A stretch of 64,000 nucleotides of DNA from Actinoplanes philippinensis (lineage in GTDB: Bacteria; Actinomycetota; Actinomycetes; Mycobacteriales; Micromonosporaceae), in contig NZ_FONV01000007.1 in NCBI RefSeq assembly GCF_900113015.1, positions 1 to 64,000 of the forward strand, given 5' to 3'. The position numbers and the translations under genes are program-made. Below, piece by piece: positions 33,173 through 42,360 of the stretch (position 1 is the first letter of the stretch; each line of letters starts with the position of its first letter). The notes below the pieces were generated by a model, which made no database searches, was not told where the DNA came from, and saw only the letters and a program-made list of their open reading frames with translations.

Positions 33173-34510
33173 GTGAGCATCCCCGTGAGAGCACGAAGAG
33201 TTCTGATGATCGCCCTGCTGGCAGTGATCCCCGTCGCTGCCGCCGGTGGTCTCGCCGCCACCAGCTGGGCGGCCGGCAGTGTCTGGTACGTCTCCCCCAC
33301 CGGCAGCGACACCGCGGCCGGCACCCAGGCCGCCCCGTTCAGGTCGATCGCCCGCGCGCAGACCGCCGCCACCGCCGGCGACACCGTCTACCTGCGCGCC
33401 GGCACCTACGCGTACACCACCGCCACCACCAGCTGCGCCGGCCAGACCTCGGTGGTGGACGCGATCACGCTGAACAAGAGCGGCACCTCGGGCAGCCCGA
33501 TCAACTACTGGAACTACCCCGGGGAGAAGGTGCTCTTCGACTTCACCGGGATGACCAGCAACTGCCGGATCAAGGGCTTCGACGTGACCGGCAGCTACCT
33601 GCACCTGCGGGGCCTGGAGATCAAGGGGGTGCCGCAGAACAACAGCCTCAACCACGAGTCGTGGGGCGTGTGGATCTCCGGCAGCTCCAACACGTTCGAG
33701 AAGCTGAACACGCACCACATCATGGGTCCCGGCGTGTTCATCGCCAGCGGCAGCAACAACCTGGTGCTCAACTCCGACTCGCACGACAACTACGACCCGT
33801 ACAGCTCGAACGGGGCCGGGGAGAACGCCGACGGGTTCGGGGCGCACATCGGGGCGGGCCGGGCCGGGAACGTGTTCCGGGGCTGCCGGGCGTGGTGGAA
33901 CACCGACGACGGGTTCGACCTGATCAACGCGTACTCGCCGGTGACGATCGAGAACTCGTGGGCGTGGCGCAACGGGTATCTGCCGCAGACCACCACGGCG
34001 GCCGGCAACGGCGCGGGCTTCAAGGCCGGTGGGTACGGCGGGGTCTACGTGTCCAACGGGGTCAAGCACACGGTGCGCACCTCGGTGGCGTTCCTGAACC
34101 GGGGGCCGGGCTTCTACAGCAACCACCACCCGGTCGCCAACGACTACTTCAACAACACCGCCTACAGCAACGGCATCGGCTTCAACATGCTCGGCATCAA
34201 CTCCGGCGGCGCGGCCGTCGGGCTCGGGACCCTGCGCAACAACATCGCGTACGGCGGAACGCTGACCGCCAACCTCAGCGGGACGACCGCCTCGAACAAC
34301 TCGTGGAACCTCGGCGTCACCATGTCCGACAGCCAGTTCCAGAGTGTCGCGACCACCGGCTGGAACGTGTCCCGGCAGTCCGACGGCAGCCTGCCGGCGC
34401 TGACCTCGCTGCACCTGGCCGCCGGGAGCACCCTGATCAACAAGGGGGTGAACGTCGGCCTGCCGTACAACGGATCAGCGCCGGACGTCGGCGCCTTCGA
34501 AACCTCCTGA
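33173..34510 (+). CDS. Secreted pectate lyase, right-handed beta-helix (PL9-like)
   Basis: 445 residues from GTG at 33173. A signal peptide ends near residue 34 (ATSWA-AGS). VWYVSPTGSDTAAGTQAAPFRSIARA is the standard opening of secreted beta-helix lyases, followed by repeated coils with Asn/Asp ladders and GENADGFGAHIGAG and NTDDGFDL, which supply the calcium-binding acids. The length and pattern fit polysaccharide lyase family 9. It cleaves de-esterified pectin, so it follows logically from the CE8 enzyme upstream. It is convergent with the next gene, with only 4 bp between stops. Confidence 0.85.
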   Translation: MSIPVRARRVLMIALLAVIPVAAAGGLAATSWAAGSVWYVSPTGSDTAAGTQAAPFRSIARAQTAATAGDTVYLRAGTYAYTTATTSCAGQTSVVDAITLNKSGTSGSPINYWNYPGEKVLFDFTGMTSNCRIKGFDVTGSYLHLRGLEIKGVPQNNSLNHESWGVWISGSSNTFEKLNTHHIMGPGVFIASGSNNLVLNSDSHDNYDPYSSNGAGENADGFGAHIGAGRAGNVFRGCRAWWNTDDGFDLINAYSPVTIENSWAWRNGYLPQTTTAAGNGAGFKAGGYGGVYVSNGVKHTVRTSVAFLNRGPGFYSNHHPVANDYFNNTAYSNGIGFNMLGINSGGAAVGLGTLRNNIAYGGTLTANLSGTTASNNSWNLGVTMSDSQFQSVATTGWNVSRQSDGSLPALTSLHLAAGSTLINKGVNVGLPYNGSAPDVGAFETS

Positions 34511-34514
34511 AACC

Positions 34515-36470
34515 TCATCGGGGTACGGCGCGGAACCACCCGGTGCGGTCGGCCGGGTCGGGGCCGCGCCGTCGCATCACCGGCGGGTCCTCGCCGGTGA
34601 CCGGCGCGTAGTGGTCGAACCGGGCGGTCAGCACGGCCTCCCCACCGGTGAGGTCGGGCAGCGCGGCCACCACCTGCGGCACCCGTGACGACGGCAGGAC
34701 ACCGCTCACCTCGAGGTATCCGCCGGCCGTCGCGGTGTCGGAGATGACCGCCCCGGCCCGGCCGAGCAGCGCCGTGACCACGTCGGCCACCTGATGCGGC
34801 AGGTTCACGTCGAACCGCTCGACCGGGTGGCACACCCGGGTCCGGGCGGTCCGCAGCGCCTCGGCCACCACCACCGGCGCGAGGTGCCGGAAGTCGCCGG
34901 CCACACTGGAGATCGACTTGTCGAACTTCTGGTGCGGCCGGCTCTGCCGGGGGCAGTACTGCGACGACGTCATGCTGACCACGCAGTCGGTGACCGGCCA
35001 GCCGTACGGGCCCTGCCGCAGCGCGGCCCGCACGCCCTCCTCGGTGGCGGCGATGAACGCCGGCGGCAGCCGTCCCGGTTCGATGCCGGGCCGGAACTCG
35101 ACACCGTTCCCGGCCGGGGCCGCCTCGATCCGCAACCCGATCCCGGCGAGGTACGGGTTCCCGCGCTCCCGGATCCGCTCCTGCGCGCTCCCGGCCCCGG
35201 CCACCCGCTCGATGCAGGCGGTCAGCGTGCCGGAGAACCGCACCGCCACCCCGTACCGGTCGTGCAGCAGCGCCGCGATGACCTCCTTCTGCACCTCGCC
35301 GTGCAGCCGGATCACCGCCTCCTCCTGGTGCTCGTCGAGCCGCAGGTCGACCAGCGGGTCCTCGTCGGCCAGCTCGGTCAGCCCGGCGAACAGCGCCAGC
35401 CGCCGGGCCGGGTCGACCGGCTCGACCAGGGCCTGCCGGGTCGGTGGCGGGAACCGGTAGAGCCGCCGCCGGGGTGGCTGCCCGACATGCTGGCCGATCC
35501 GCGCCGACAGGCCGCGCACGGCGGCGATCTGCCCGGCCGCCGCCGACGGCCGCACCAGGACGCCGTCCGGCTCGCTGACCGCGATCTGGGTGACGGTCTG
35601 CGGGCGGGTCCCGCCGAGGTCGATGCGGTCCCGGACGTTCAGCCGCCCGGACCACAGTCGCACCCAGGCCCGCCGGCCGTGGTCGTCACGGTCGACGGCG
35701 AAGACCGTGCCGGCCAGCGGACCGTCCCGTCCGTCGCTGCGCGGCAGCAGGTCGGCCAGGACATGACGCAGCTGGGGCACACCGGCGCCGGTGATCGCCG
35801 AGCCGCACACCACCGGGCTCAGCCGGCCGGTGCGGACCGCCCGCCGGACGGCCCGGCGCACGTCACGGGCCCGGACCGGCTCGCCGGCCAGCCACTTCTC
35901 GGCGATCCGGTCGTCGCCCTCGGCCACCCCGGACACCACCGGCTCGGCGTCGAGACGCTTCGCCCGTACCGTCGCGGTGGGGTTGCCCTGGTCCTCGACC
36001 GTGGTGAGGGACACCGGGGCGGTGGCCAGCCGGCGGCGGATCTGGGCGGTCACCCGGTCCACGTCGGCGCCGCGCCGGTCCACCTTGTTGACGAAGAAGA
36101 GCGTGGGCACGCCGATGCGGCGCAGCGCCCGCCAGATGGCGACGGTCTGCGGCTGGACACCCTCCACCGCGGACACCACGAGAACCGCCGCGTCGAGCAC
36201 GGCCAGGGACCGCTCGACCTCGGCGATGAAATCCGGGTGACCGGGGGTGTCGAGCAGGTTGACGGTGAGGTCACCGAGGCTGATCGAGGTGACGGCGGCG
36301 CGGATGGTGATGCCGCGCCGCCGCTCGAGCTCCATCGAGTCGGTGCGGGTGGTGCCGTCGTCGACGCTGCCGGGGCGCGACACGGCCCCCGCCTCGAAGA
36401 GCAGGCGCTCGGTCAGGCTGGTCTTGCCGGCGTCAACATGGGCGACGATCCCGAGATTCAACAATGCCAA
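34515..36470 (-). CDS. Tetracycline-resistance-type ribosomal protection GTPase
   Basis: 651 residues, an EF-G-like translational GTPase of the TetM/TetO/OtrA group. G motifs: AHVDAGKTSL, RRRGITI, DTPGH and NKVD. The C-terminal part (SMTSSQYCPRQSR and the final EF-G domain V) matches ribosomal protection proteins. The length is usual. The best start is TTG at 36470, with GGAG 7 nt upstream; the frame extends further without coding character. It removes tetracycline from the ribosome in known members. No mobile element is nearby, suggesting an intrinsic gene; substrate range is unproven. Confidence 0.85.
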   Translation of the reverse strand: MALLNLGIVAHVDAGKTSLTERLLFEAGAVSRPGSVDDGTTRTDSMELERRRGITIRAAVTSISLGDLTVNLLDTPGHPDFIAEVERSLAVLDAAVLVVSAVEGVQPQTVAIWRALRRIGVPTLFFVNKVDRRGADVDRVTAQIRRRLATAPVSLTTVEDQGNPTATVRAKRLDAEPVVSGVAEGDDRIAEKWLAGEPVRARDVRRAVRRAVRTGRLSPVVCGSAITGAGVPQLRHVLADLLPRSDGRDGPLAGTVFAVDRDDHGRRAWVRLWSGRLNVRDRIDLGGTRPQTVTQIAVSEPDGVLVRPSAAAGQIAAVRGLSARIGQHVGQPPRRRLYRFPPPTRQALVEPVDPARRLALFAGLTELADEDPLVDLRLDEHQEEAVIRLHGEVQKEVIAALLHDRYGVAVRFSGTLTACIERVAGAGSAQERIRERGNPYLAGIGLRIEAAPAGNGVEFRPGIEPGRLPPAFIAATEEGVRAALRQGPYGWPVTDCVVSMTSSQYCPRQSRPHQKFDKSISSVAGDFRHLAPVVVAEALRTARTRVCHPVERFDVNLPHQVADVVTALLGRAGAVISDTATAGGYLEVSGVLPSSRVPQVVAALPDLTGGEAVLTARFDHYAPVTGEDPPVMRRRGPDPADRTGWFRAVPR

Positions 36471-36644
36471 AGCAGAACTCCACGGTGGGACGGGTCGGGG
36501 TCCGGAGCGTGGAAGCTGCTCGCATCGGTCTCTCCTCGTCTGTGGGCTCTCCTGGCGTTCCCCACCCTGGCACGGCTGTCCCGGCGCCGCCACCGATTTC
36601 GTATCCGGCCACTCCGGCACCCCGGCGGGCCTATCTTGAGGGGC

Positions 36645-37061
36645 ATGTCGTACGTCGCCGCCCGTGACGGCCGCAAGAACCGCAGCGCCGCCACCCGGGC
36701 CCCCGCCGTCCCTGACCGGATCGACGACCTGCACGGCCACAGCGTCGGCGTGCTCGAGGTGCCGCATCACATGGCCTGCGGGCATGCCAGCCGCCGTCAG
36801 TACGAGCTCGAGGACCCGATCCAGGTCCGGCACGCCTACGAGCAGGTCCTGTGCGAGGCCGCCAACTGCGGCGAGGTGGAGGATCTGATCAACCCGGCCA
36901 TGCTCCGCCGGGTGTGGCGTGACCTGCACCTGCCGTCCCGGGTCCGGGCGGCGTGGGAGACCCGGCACCCGGGCCTGCAGCGCCGCACCGTCAACCGCAC
37001 CGCCGCGGTCGAGGCCGCTGCCGGGGGCGGCTTCGCGCGCCGCCGCCGGGCAGTGGCCTGA
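36645..37061 (+). CDS. Conserved hypothetical protein, possibly leaderless
   Basis: 138 residues from ATG at 36645. I do not recognise the family. The protein is hydrophilic, with a His/Cys-containing middle (VPHHMACGHASRRQYE, then VLCEAANCGEV) that could bind metal, and a basic C-terminus. TATCTT at 36632-36637 lies 7 bp before the ATG, fitting a -10 box for a leaderless transcript; GAGGGG just before the ATG could instead serve as a ribosome-binding site. Divergent from the ribosomal protection gene. Confidence 0.6.
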   Translation: MSYVAARDGRKNRSAATRAPAVPDRIDDLHGHSVGVLEVPHHMACGHASRRQYELEDPIQVRHAYEQVLCEAANCGEVEDLINPAMLRRVWRDLHLPSRVRAAWETRHPGLQRRTVNRTAAVEAAAGGGFARRRRAVA

Positions 37062-37080
37062 GCGTGCAGTGGCCTGGGCG

Positions 37081-37887
37081 TCAGGCGTAGCTGTAGCCCA
37101 GGGAGTTGATGTCACGGACCGCGGACGGCGTACGCCCGGCGGCGAACGGCCGCATCGTCTCGTCGTTGTCGATCACGCCGGACGTGAAGCCGGTCCGCGG
37201 CTGGTAGGTGTCGATGCCCCGGCTGGTCTGCCACAGCCACCACAGCCGGTCGATGTTGCAGTGGTGCAGCCAGAACGCCGGGTCGTTGGGCGCCTCGCGG
37301 GTGGCCATGTGCCCGCCGACGTAGTTGTGCACCCGGTTGTGCAGCTCGATCTCGTTGCGGTTGCGGTAGCTGTTGGACACCGTCGAGTTCCAGGGCGACT
37401 GGTCGTACACCTGCCAGCTCTGCACCGCGCTGACCGTCGCCGCGGAGGGCCGGCTCGCGTTCTGGCCGACCCGCCGTTGCAGAAAGGGGGTCTGGATGCT
37501 GCTGCGGTAGAGCGACCAGCCCCAGGCCGGGCTGAAGTTGCCGCTGGAGACGCTGCCGTTGGTGATCGAGCCGAGGAAGTCGGCGGTGAACGGGCTGGCG
37601 CCCCCGGTCCAGTCCCAGTACGGGATGAAGATGTCCGTGTTGCCGCTCACCGTCTGCAGGTCGATCTCCAGCAGGCGCAGGTACTCCCGGTGCCACGGGA
37701 AGAACGACGGCGCCTGGTGCGCGTGACTGATGTTGTCCGCGGTACGGGAGAAGAAGGTGACGTGCTGGTCGATGTACCAGTTGTAGTTGCGCCCGTTCAC
37801 CGCCGTCGTCTTGAGCTGGCGGAGCGCGTTGATGAATGCGGTCTTCTCCGCGCCGGACATCGCGGAGATGCTCTTGCGTACTGCCAT
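37081..37887 (-). CDS. melC2: Tyrosinase (MelC2-type copper monooxygenase)
   Basis: 268 residues from ATG at 37887 behind GAGAGGCGAC. CuA ligands fit His42, His57 and His66 (HQAPSFFPWHREYL has the exact spacing); CuB ligands fit His183, His187 and His209 (ELHNRVHNYVGG, DPAFWLHHCNIDR). It oxidises monophenols and diphenols to quinones, the first step to melanin. It lacks its own signal peptide and would be loaded with copper and carried out by the MelC1 partner encoded 25 bp upstream. Confidence 0.9.
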   Translation of the reverse strand: MAVRKSISAMSGAEKTAFINALRQLKTTAVNGRNYNWYIDQHVTFFSRTADNISHAHQAPSFFPWHREYLRLLEIDLQTVSGNTDIFIPYWDWTGGASPFTADFLGSITNGSVSSGNFSPAWGWSLYRSSIQTPFLQRRVGQNASRPSAATVSAVQSWQVYDQSPWNSTVSNSYRNRNEIELHNRVHNYVGGHMATREAPNDPAFWLHHCNIDRLWWLWQTSRGIDTYQPRTGFTSGVIDNDETMRPFAAGRTPSAVRDINSLGYSYA

Positions 37888-37912
37888 GGTCAGTCGCCTC
37901 TCAGGGGATCCG

Positions 37913-38404
37913 TCAGTGACCGTGCTCTTGCGCGGCCGAGGGGGCCAGCTCGCTGTCGCCGAGGACGTCGACGACCTTGCGGGCCAGCTTGCGCAGTCCC
38001 TCACGGTTGCGGCGGGTGTCGACCTCCACCGGGTCGTAGTGGTTCAGGGCGCTGATCCAGCCCGTCCCCACGTAGGGCGGGGACCCGTCGGCGGGCACGA
38101 ACAGCGTCTCGATCTCGGTGAGCGCGAGCCGCCGATTGTTGATCATCAGCTCGTTGCGGCCCCGGAGGCCGTGCAGGCCGCGGATCTTCTTGCCCTTGAA
38201 GATCTCGTCGAAGTCCCGCGGGTCCAGCGGGGCCTTCAGGCCGTCCAGGGTGTCCTTCAGACCGGGCACCTGGCTCGTCACGCCGTCCAGCCCCGGCGGC
38301 GGGTCGGCGCTGGCCAGCTCCTGACCGGCGACCACGGCCGTGGCCGCGGTCACCGCTCCGGCCGCGCCGTAGCGCAGGACGTCACGACGGTTCGTCTTCG
38401 CCAT
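37913..38404 (-). CDS. melC1: Tyrosinase cofactor/chaperone MelC1 with Tat signal
   Basis: 163 residues from ATG at 38404 behind GAGG. A twin-arginine signal (TNRRDVLRYGAAGAV) precedes the MelC1 domain (residues about 65-150): FDEIFKGKKIRG, the INNRRLALTEIE strand and GTGWISALNHYDPVEVDTRRNREGLRKLARKVV. MelC1 delivers copper and exports the complexed tyrosinase through Tat. It is the first gene of the melC1-melC2 pair. It has fewer His residues than Streptomyces MelC1. Confidence 0.85.
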   Translation of the reverse strand: MAKTNRRDVLRYGAAGAVTAATAVVAGQELASADPPPGLDGVTSQVPGLKDTLDGLKAPLDPRDFDEIFKGKKIRGLHGLRGRNELMINNRRLALTEIETLFVPADGSPPYVGTGWISALNHYDPVEVDTRRNREGLRKLARKVVDVLGDSELAPSAAQEHGH

Positions 38405-38609
38405 ACAGAAAACCTCATCCTCGAAATGGACGAACAACTCGGCAGAGATAATCAACAGGAGAGCACGGGAATCGTGTCGCCATTGTCACCGAAAGGACTG
38501 GAAACGCATCGTCACGGCGTTTCCGGGACGACTGACAATCGTTTTCCGGGAGTACGGTCACGTGCAGCTCTGTTTATTTCCTGCAAACGTCGATGAAAGT
38601 GGTACGACA

Positions 38610-39131
38610 ATGGATTCCATGCTCCATGGCAAACGACGGGGGAACGGCCCGGGATACGCCGTCCGGGCGGTCGCGCTGCTGGCCGTGGCGGTCGCGGCGG
38701 CCACCACCGCGGGGACCGTCTACGCGGGCACCGGGCCGGACGTGGACCCCGCCGCCACCCCGTCGGCCTCCGCGTCCACGCCGGTGGCGAAGCCGGCCGT
38801 CCGCAAGCCCGGATTCTTCGAGACCTACCACGGGCACCACATCATGGGCTGGGGCGAGAACGACACGGCCTGCGCCTACATCGACGGGGTGCAGCTGGTG
38901 CTCTATCCGACCGGGGACGGCGGCTACACCAGCAACCTGCAGGGTTTCCAGCAGGAACCGAGCGTGCGGGCGATCACCAAGGCCTCGGTGAAGACGCTCG
39001 GCAAACTGCGGATGACGACACCCGACGACGGCGCGGCACACTGCCCGACGTTCGCCGTCCGTGAGCCCGCCAAGTCCGTCAAACCGGCCCGGACCACGGC
39101 GCCGACCGCGTCGCCCGCACCGGTCAAGTAG
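38610..39131 (+). CDS. Second, orphan MelC1-like protein
   Basis: 173 residues from ATG at 38610. One N-terminal hydrophobic segment (about 17-38) without a twin-arginine is followed by a Ser/Pro spacer and a MelC1-like fold: GFFETYHGHHIMGWGEN, AYIDGVQLVLYP, GGYTSNLQGFQQEPSVRAITKASVKTLGKL. This tracks the cofactor domain of the divergent melC1 gene at 37913. A Lys/Thr-rich tail follows. No tyrosinase gene is beside it on this strand. Its start region faces melC1 across about 205 bp. Confidence 0.7.
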   Translation: MDSMLHGKRRGNGPGYAVRAVALLAVAVAAATTAGTVYAGTGPDVDPAATPSASASTPVAKPAVRKPGFFETYHGHHIMGWGENDTACAYIDGVQLVLYPTGDGGYTSNLQGFQQEPSVRAITKASVKTLGKLRMTTPDDGAAHCPTFAVREPAKSVKPARTTAPTASPAPVK

Positions 39132-39137
39132 GTCCGC

Positions 39138-40733
39138 TCACCAGGTGCGGATGCCGGGCAGCGCCAGGTTCAGCAGATGCCGCAGCTCGGCCAGCCGCAT
39201 CAGCCGGCCGGCGGCCAGATATCCGGCGGCGCCCGCGAGCACGGCGCCGGCCAGGGTGAGCAGCGCGCCGGCCCAGCCGGACGCGCCGACGGCCCAGACG
39301 ACGAGGCCGGCGCATCCGGCGCCGGCCGCCGTCGCCACCAGGACCCGCACATGGGTACGCACCAGCCGCCGCCCGTCGAGACGACCGAGGCGCCGGCGCA
39401 GCACCAGAGCGATCACGTTCAGCCCGACGGTGTAGGCCAGCGCGTACGCCAGCGGGATGCCGATCACGATGTCCTCACCGCGCAGCAGCAGGGCCGCGGC
39501 GGCGCACCCGGCCACGCCGACCGCCGCGACCAGGGCCGTGATCAGCGCGGACGTCCTGGTGTCCTGCAGCGCGTACAGGCCCCGCTGCAGGATCATGTAG
39601 CTGGTGAACGGCACCAGCGTGAGCCCGAACCCGGCGAGCACCAGGCCCAGCACCCGTACCGTCGGCGCGCTGCTGTTGCCGTGCGCGAACAGCACTGTCG
39701 CGATGGTCGGCCCGAGCAGCACGAACGCGGCGGCGATCGGGGCCATCACGACCAGGGCGGTGCGGACCGCCCGGGACAGCCCGGTGGTGACCCGCTGCGG
39801 TTCGCCGCGGGCCGCGTACCGACTCAGGCGCGGCAGGATCGCGGTCATCACCGACACGGCGATCACCGCGTACGGCACCAGGTAGACGGCGCTCGCGTTC
39901 TGATAGGCGGTCACCCCGCCCGGCCCGGCCCACGACGCGGCCCGGGTCGCCGCCGCGGTCAGCGTCTGCGAGGCCACCACCGCGAGCAGCACCCACGCGC
40001 CGAGCTTCCCGATCCGCCGGATGCCGATGCCCCGCGGGTCGAGCCGCAGCCGGATCGGGAACCCGCTGCGGGCCAGCGCCCACATCATCAGGACCGTCTG
40101 CGCGACCACGCCGGCCGTGGTGCCCAGCCCGAGCAGCAGCAGATGCCCGGTGCTCAGCCCGGTCCCGGCGACCGCGCCGCCGGCCACCGCCAGGTAGGTC
40201 AGGCCGACCGCGATCACGATGACGCTGTTGCAGAGCGGCGCCCACGCCCCCGCCGCGAACCGGCCCCGGATGTTGAGGATCGCCCCGGTGGCAGCGCTGA
40301 GCCCGTAGAACAGGATCTGCGGCAGGAAGAACCGGCTGAACACGACGGCCAGATCCCGCTGATCGGCGGTGAACCCGGGGGCGAACAGGTCGATCAGCCA
40401 CGGCGCGGCGACGACGGCGAGGATCGTGACGGCGCTCAGGACGTACACGATCAGCGACAGCAGCCGCTGCGCGAAGAGCACCCCGCCGTCCGGCTCGGTC
40501 AGCGCCGCCCGGGTCAGCAGCGGCACCACGATGCTGGCCATGGTGCCGCCGACGACCAGCTCGTAGACGGAGTTCGGCAGCGTGTTCGCCACGTTGTACG
40601 TGTCGAGCAGCCGGGTGCCGAGGCCGAGCGCGGCGGCGAGCACCAGGATCCGCAGGAACCCGGCGACCCGCGACGCGAGCGTGGCCACCGCCATCCGCTG
40701 CCCGGCCCGCCCGATCGATGATCCTTCTGTCAC
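39138..40733 (-). CDS. murJ: MurJ/MviN-family lipid II flippase-like protein
   Basis: 531 residues from GTG at 40733 (HVTEGSS region; a GTG nine codons upstream is possible). About 14 helices of the MOP exporter superfamily, with the MurJ-like beginning MAVATLASRVAGFLRILVLAAALG and VANTLPNSVYELVVGGTM. Family members flip lipid-linked peptidoglycan precursors. This copy lacks the long cytosolic/PASTA-like extension of the principal actinobacterial MurJ, so it may be a paralogue serving another glycolipid. It is convergent with the MelC1-like gene, 6 bp between ends. Confidence 0.82.
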   Translation of the reverse strand: MTEGSSIGRAGQRMAVATLASRVAGFLRILVLAAALGLGTRLLDTYNVANTLPNSVYELVVGGTMASIVVPLLTRAALTEPDGGVLFAQRLLSLIVYVLSAVTILAVVAAPWLIDLFAPGFTADQRDLAVVFSRFFLPQILFYGLSAATGAILNIRGRFAAGAWAPLCNSVIVIAVGLTYLAVAGGAVAGTGLSTGHLLLLGLGTTAGVVAQTVLMMWALARSGFPIRLRLDPRGIGIRRIGKLGAWVLLAVVASQTLTAAATRAASWAGPGGVTAYQNASAVYLVPYAVIAVSVMTAILPRLSRYAARGEPQRVTTGLSRAVRTALVVMAPIAAAFVLLGPTIATVLFAHGNSSAPTVRVLGLVLAGFGLTLVPFTSYMILQRGLYALQDTRTSALITALVAAVGVAGCAAAALLLRGEDIVIGIPLAYALAYTVGLNVIALVLRRRLGRLDGRRLVRTHVRVLVATAAGAGCAGLVVWAVGASGWAGALLTLAGAVLAGAAGYLAAGRLMRLAELRHLLNLALPGIRTW

Positions 40734-40779
40734 GTGACCTGCATACCGTCCCGGCGCCACCGGCCGGCGCCCGGTCCCC

Positions 40780-41625
40780 CTATCCGGCGACGCGGCCGCC
40801 GGCGGCGTCCGGGTCCGCCACCGGGCGGGGCCGCAGGTTGCCGCGGCGGTGGGCCAGGCGCAGCAGGCAGATCGCGGCGAGCAGGCTGGCCAGGACCGCG
40901 AAGACGCTGGCCTCGGGACCGAACGTGCCGCCGGTCAGCAGGGCCGGGCCGTCGAAGACGCCGCGCAGCAGACCCTGGGTGGAGCTGTCGGCGCCGGAGA
41001 CCGGGACACCGAAGATGCCGCCCTCGGCGAAGTTCCAGCCCAGGTGCAGGCCGATCGGCAGCCACAGGGCACGGGTCGCGACGTAGGCGGCGCCCGCCAT
41101 CAGCCCGGCCACGATGATCGCGCACGCGCCGCCGATCGCGGTCGGGTCGTTGATCAGGTGCAGCAGGCCGAACAGGGTCGCCGACACGGCCAGCGCCGGC
41201 CGGGTCCCGGCGCGCTCCTCGATCTGCCGGAACAGGATGCCCCGGAACAGCACCTCCTCGACCGTGGCGACGCCGGCCATCAGGCCGAAGATCGACAGCA
41301 TGCCGCCGAACGAGCCCCAGCCGTCGATCCGGAAACCGCCGAGGACCGCGATGGCCAGCACGGTGGCGGTGAACAGGCCGATGCCGGCCAGCGTGCCCCG
41401 GGCCAGGGTGCGCCGGCGGCCCGGGCGCGGCAGGTCGGCCGGCTCCCTGCGCTCGATGCGGCGGGTGGTCCACGCATACAGCAGGAGGGTGCCGGCCGCG
41501 GCGGCGAAGCCCACGACGAGCGACAGGACCGCGCTGCCGGAGAGCGCGTTGAGGAGGGTGACCACCAGCGCGTCGACGGCGATGAAGATCAGCAGGAGCA
41601 GCAGCGGACGGGCGAGACGCTTCAT
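40780..41625 (-). CDS. CPBP-family intramembrane glutamic protease
   Basis: 281 residues from ATG at 41625 (MKRLARP). Seven to eight hydrophobic helices. The motif pair TVEEVLFRGILFRQ (motif 1, EExxxR) and LFGLLHLIND (motif 2) with HLGWNFAEGGIFG (motif 4) identifies the CAAX/Rce1/Abi family of membrane proteases. In bacteria these are linked to protein maturation, bacteriocin self-immunity or signalling. No bacteriocin gene is adjacent. It is the same strand as murJ, separated by 46 bp. Confidence 0.85.
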   Translation of the reverse strand: MKRLARPLLLLLIFIAVDALVVTLLNALSGSAVLSLVVGFAAAAGTLLLYAWTTRRIERREPADLPRPGRRRTLARGTLAGIGLFTATVLAIAVLGGFRIDGWGSFGGMLSIFGLMAGVATVEEVLFRGILFRQIEERAGTRPALAVSATLFGLLHLINDPTAIGGACAIIVAGLMAGAAYVATRALWLPIGLHLGWNFAEGGIFGVPVSGADSSTQGLLRGVFDGPALLTGGTFGPEASVFAVLASLLAAICLLRLAHRRGNLRPRPVADPDAAGGRVAG

Positions 41626-41703
41626 GGGCACGACGCTAGGCAGCCGGCCGTCGACGATCATCGCCCCGCGGTGGGCACCTCGGCTGGCTCGCCCGGGGGA
41701 TGG

Positions 41704-42360
41704 TCACACGACCAGGCCGGTCCGGTGGGCGAGGATCACCGCCTGCACCCGGTCCCGCAGCGCCAGCTTGGTGAGGATCCGGGAGACGTACGTCTTGACG
41801 GTCTCCTGGCTGATCACCAGCGCCCCGGCGATCTCCGCGTTCGACAGGCCCTCGGCGATCAGGCGGAACACCTCGATCTCCCGGGCCGTCAGGACATCCA
41901 GGCGCTCGTCCCGTCCCGCCGTCGACGGCCGGACCCGGTCACCGAACCGGCCGACCAGGGCACGCGTCACCGCGGGCGCCAGCAGCGCCTCGCCGCGCGA
42001 CACCGTGCGGATGCCGTCGATCAGCTCGGCCGGCCGGGCGTCCTTGAGCAGAAAGCCGCTGGCGCCGGCCCGCAGCGCCTCGTAGACGTAGCCGTCCAGG
42101 TTGAACGTGGTCACCACGAGCACCTTCATCGGATCGGTGACGTCCGGGCCGGCCAGGCGACGGGTCGCCTCGATGCCGTCGAGCAGTGGCATCCGGATGT
42201 CCATCACCACGACGTCGGGGCGCAGGCGCAGCGCCGCACGGACCGCGGCCTCGCCGTCGGACGCCTCGCCGACCACCTCCAGATCCGGCTGGAGACCGAA
42301 AACGGTCACGAAACCGGCCCGGATCAGAGCCTGATCGTCACAGACCAGCACGCGGATCAT
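41704..42360 (-). CDS. NarL/FixJ-type response regulator
   Basis: 218 residues. Receiver domain with acidic pocket CDD (residues 7-9) and phospho-acceptor Asp54 (VVVMDIRMPLLDG), followed by a LuxR-type HTH (LTAREIEVFRLIAEGLSNAEIAGAL). The ATG overlaps the stop of the sensor kinase by 4 bp. It is the cognate partner of that kinase. The target is unknown; the divergent coupled operon 1.3 kb away is one candidate. Confidence 0.9.
   Translation of the reverse strand: MIRVLVCDDQALIRAGFVTVFGLQPDLEVVGEASDGEAAVRAALRLRPDVVVMDIRMPLLDGIEATRRLAGPDVTDPMKVLVVTTFNLDGYVYEALRAGASGFLLKDARPAELIDGIRTVSRGEALLAPAVTRALVGRFGDRVRPSTAGRDERLDVLTAREIEVFRLIAEGLSNAEIAGALVISQETVKTYVSRILTKLALRDRVQAVILAHRTGLVV

Noticed and set aside
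36471..37115. N-terminal extension of the ribosomal protection GTPase frame
   Set aside because: The family begins just before the G1 motif; the extension overlaps the hypothetical gene at 36645 and has no coding character.
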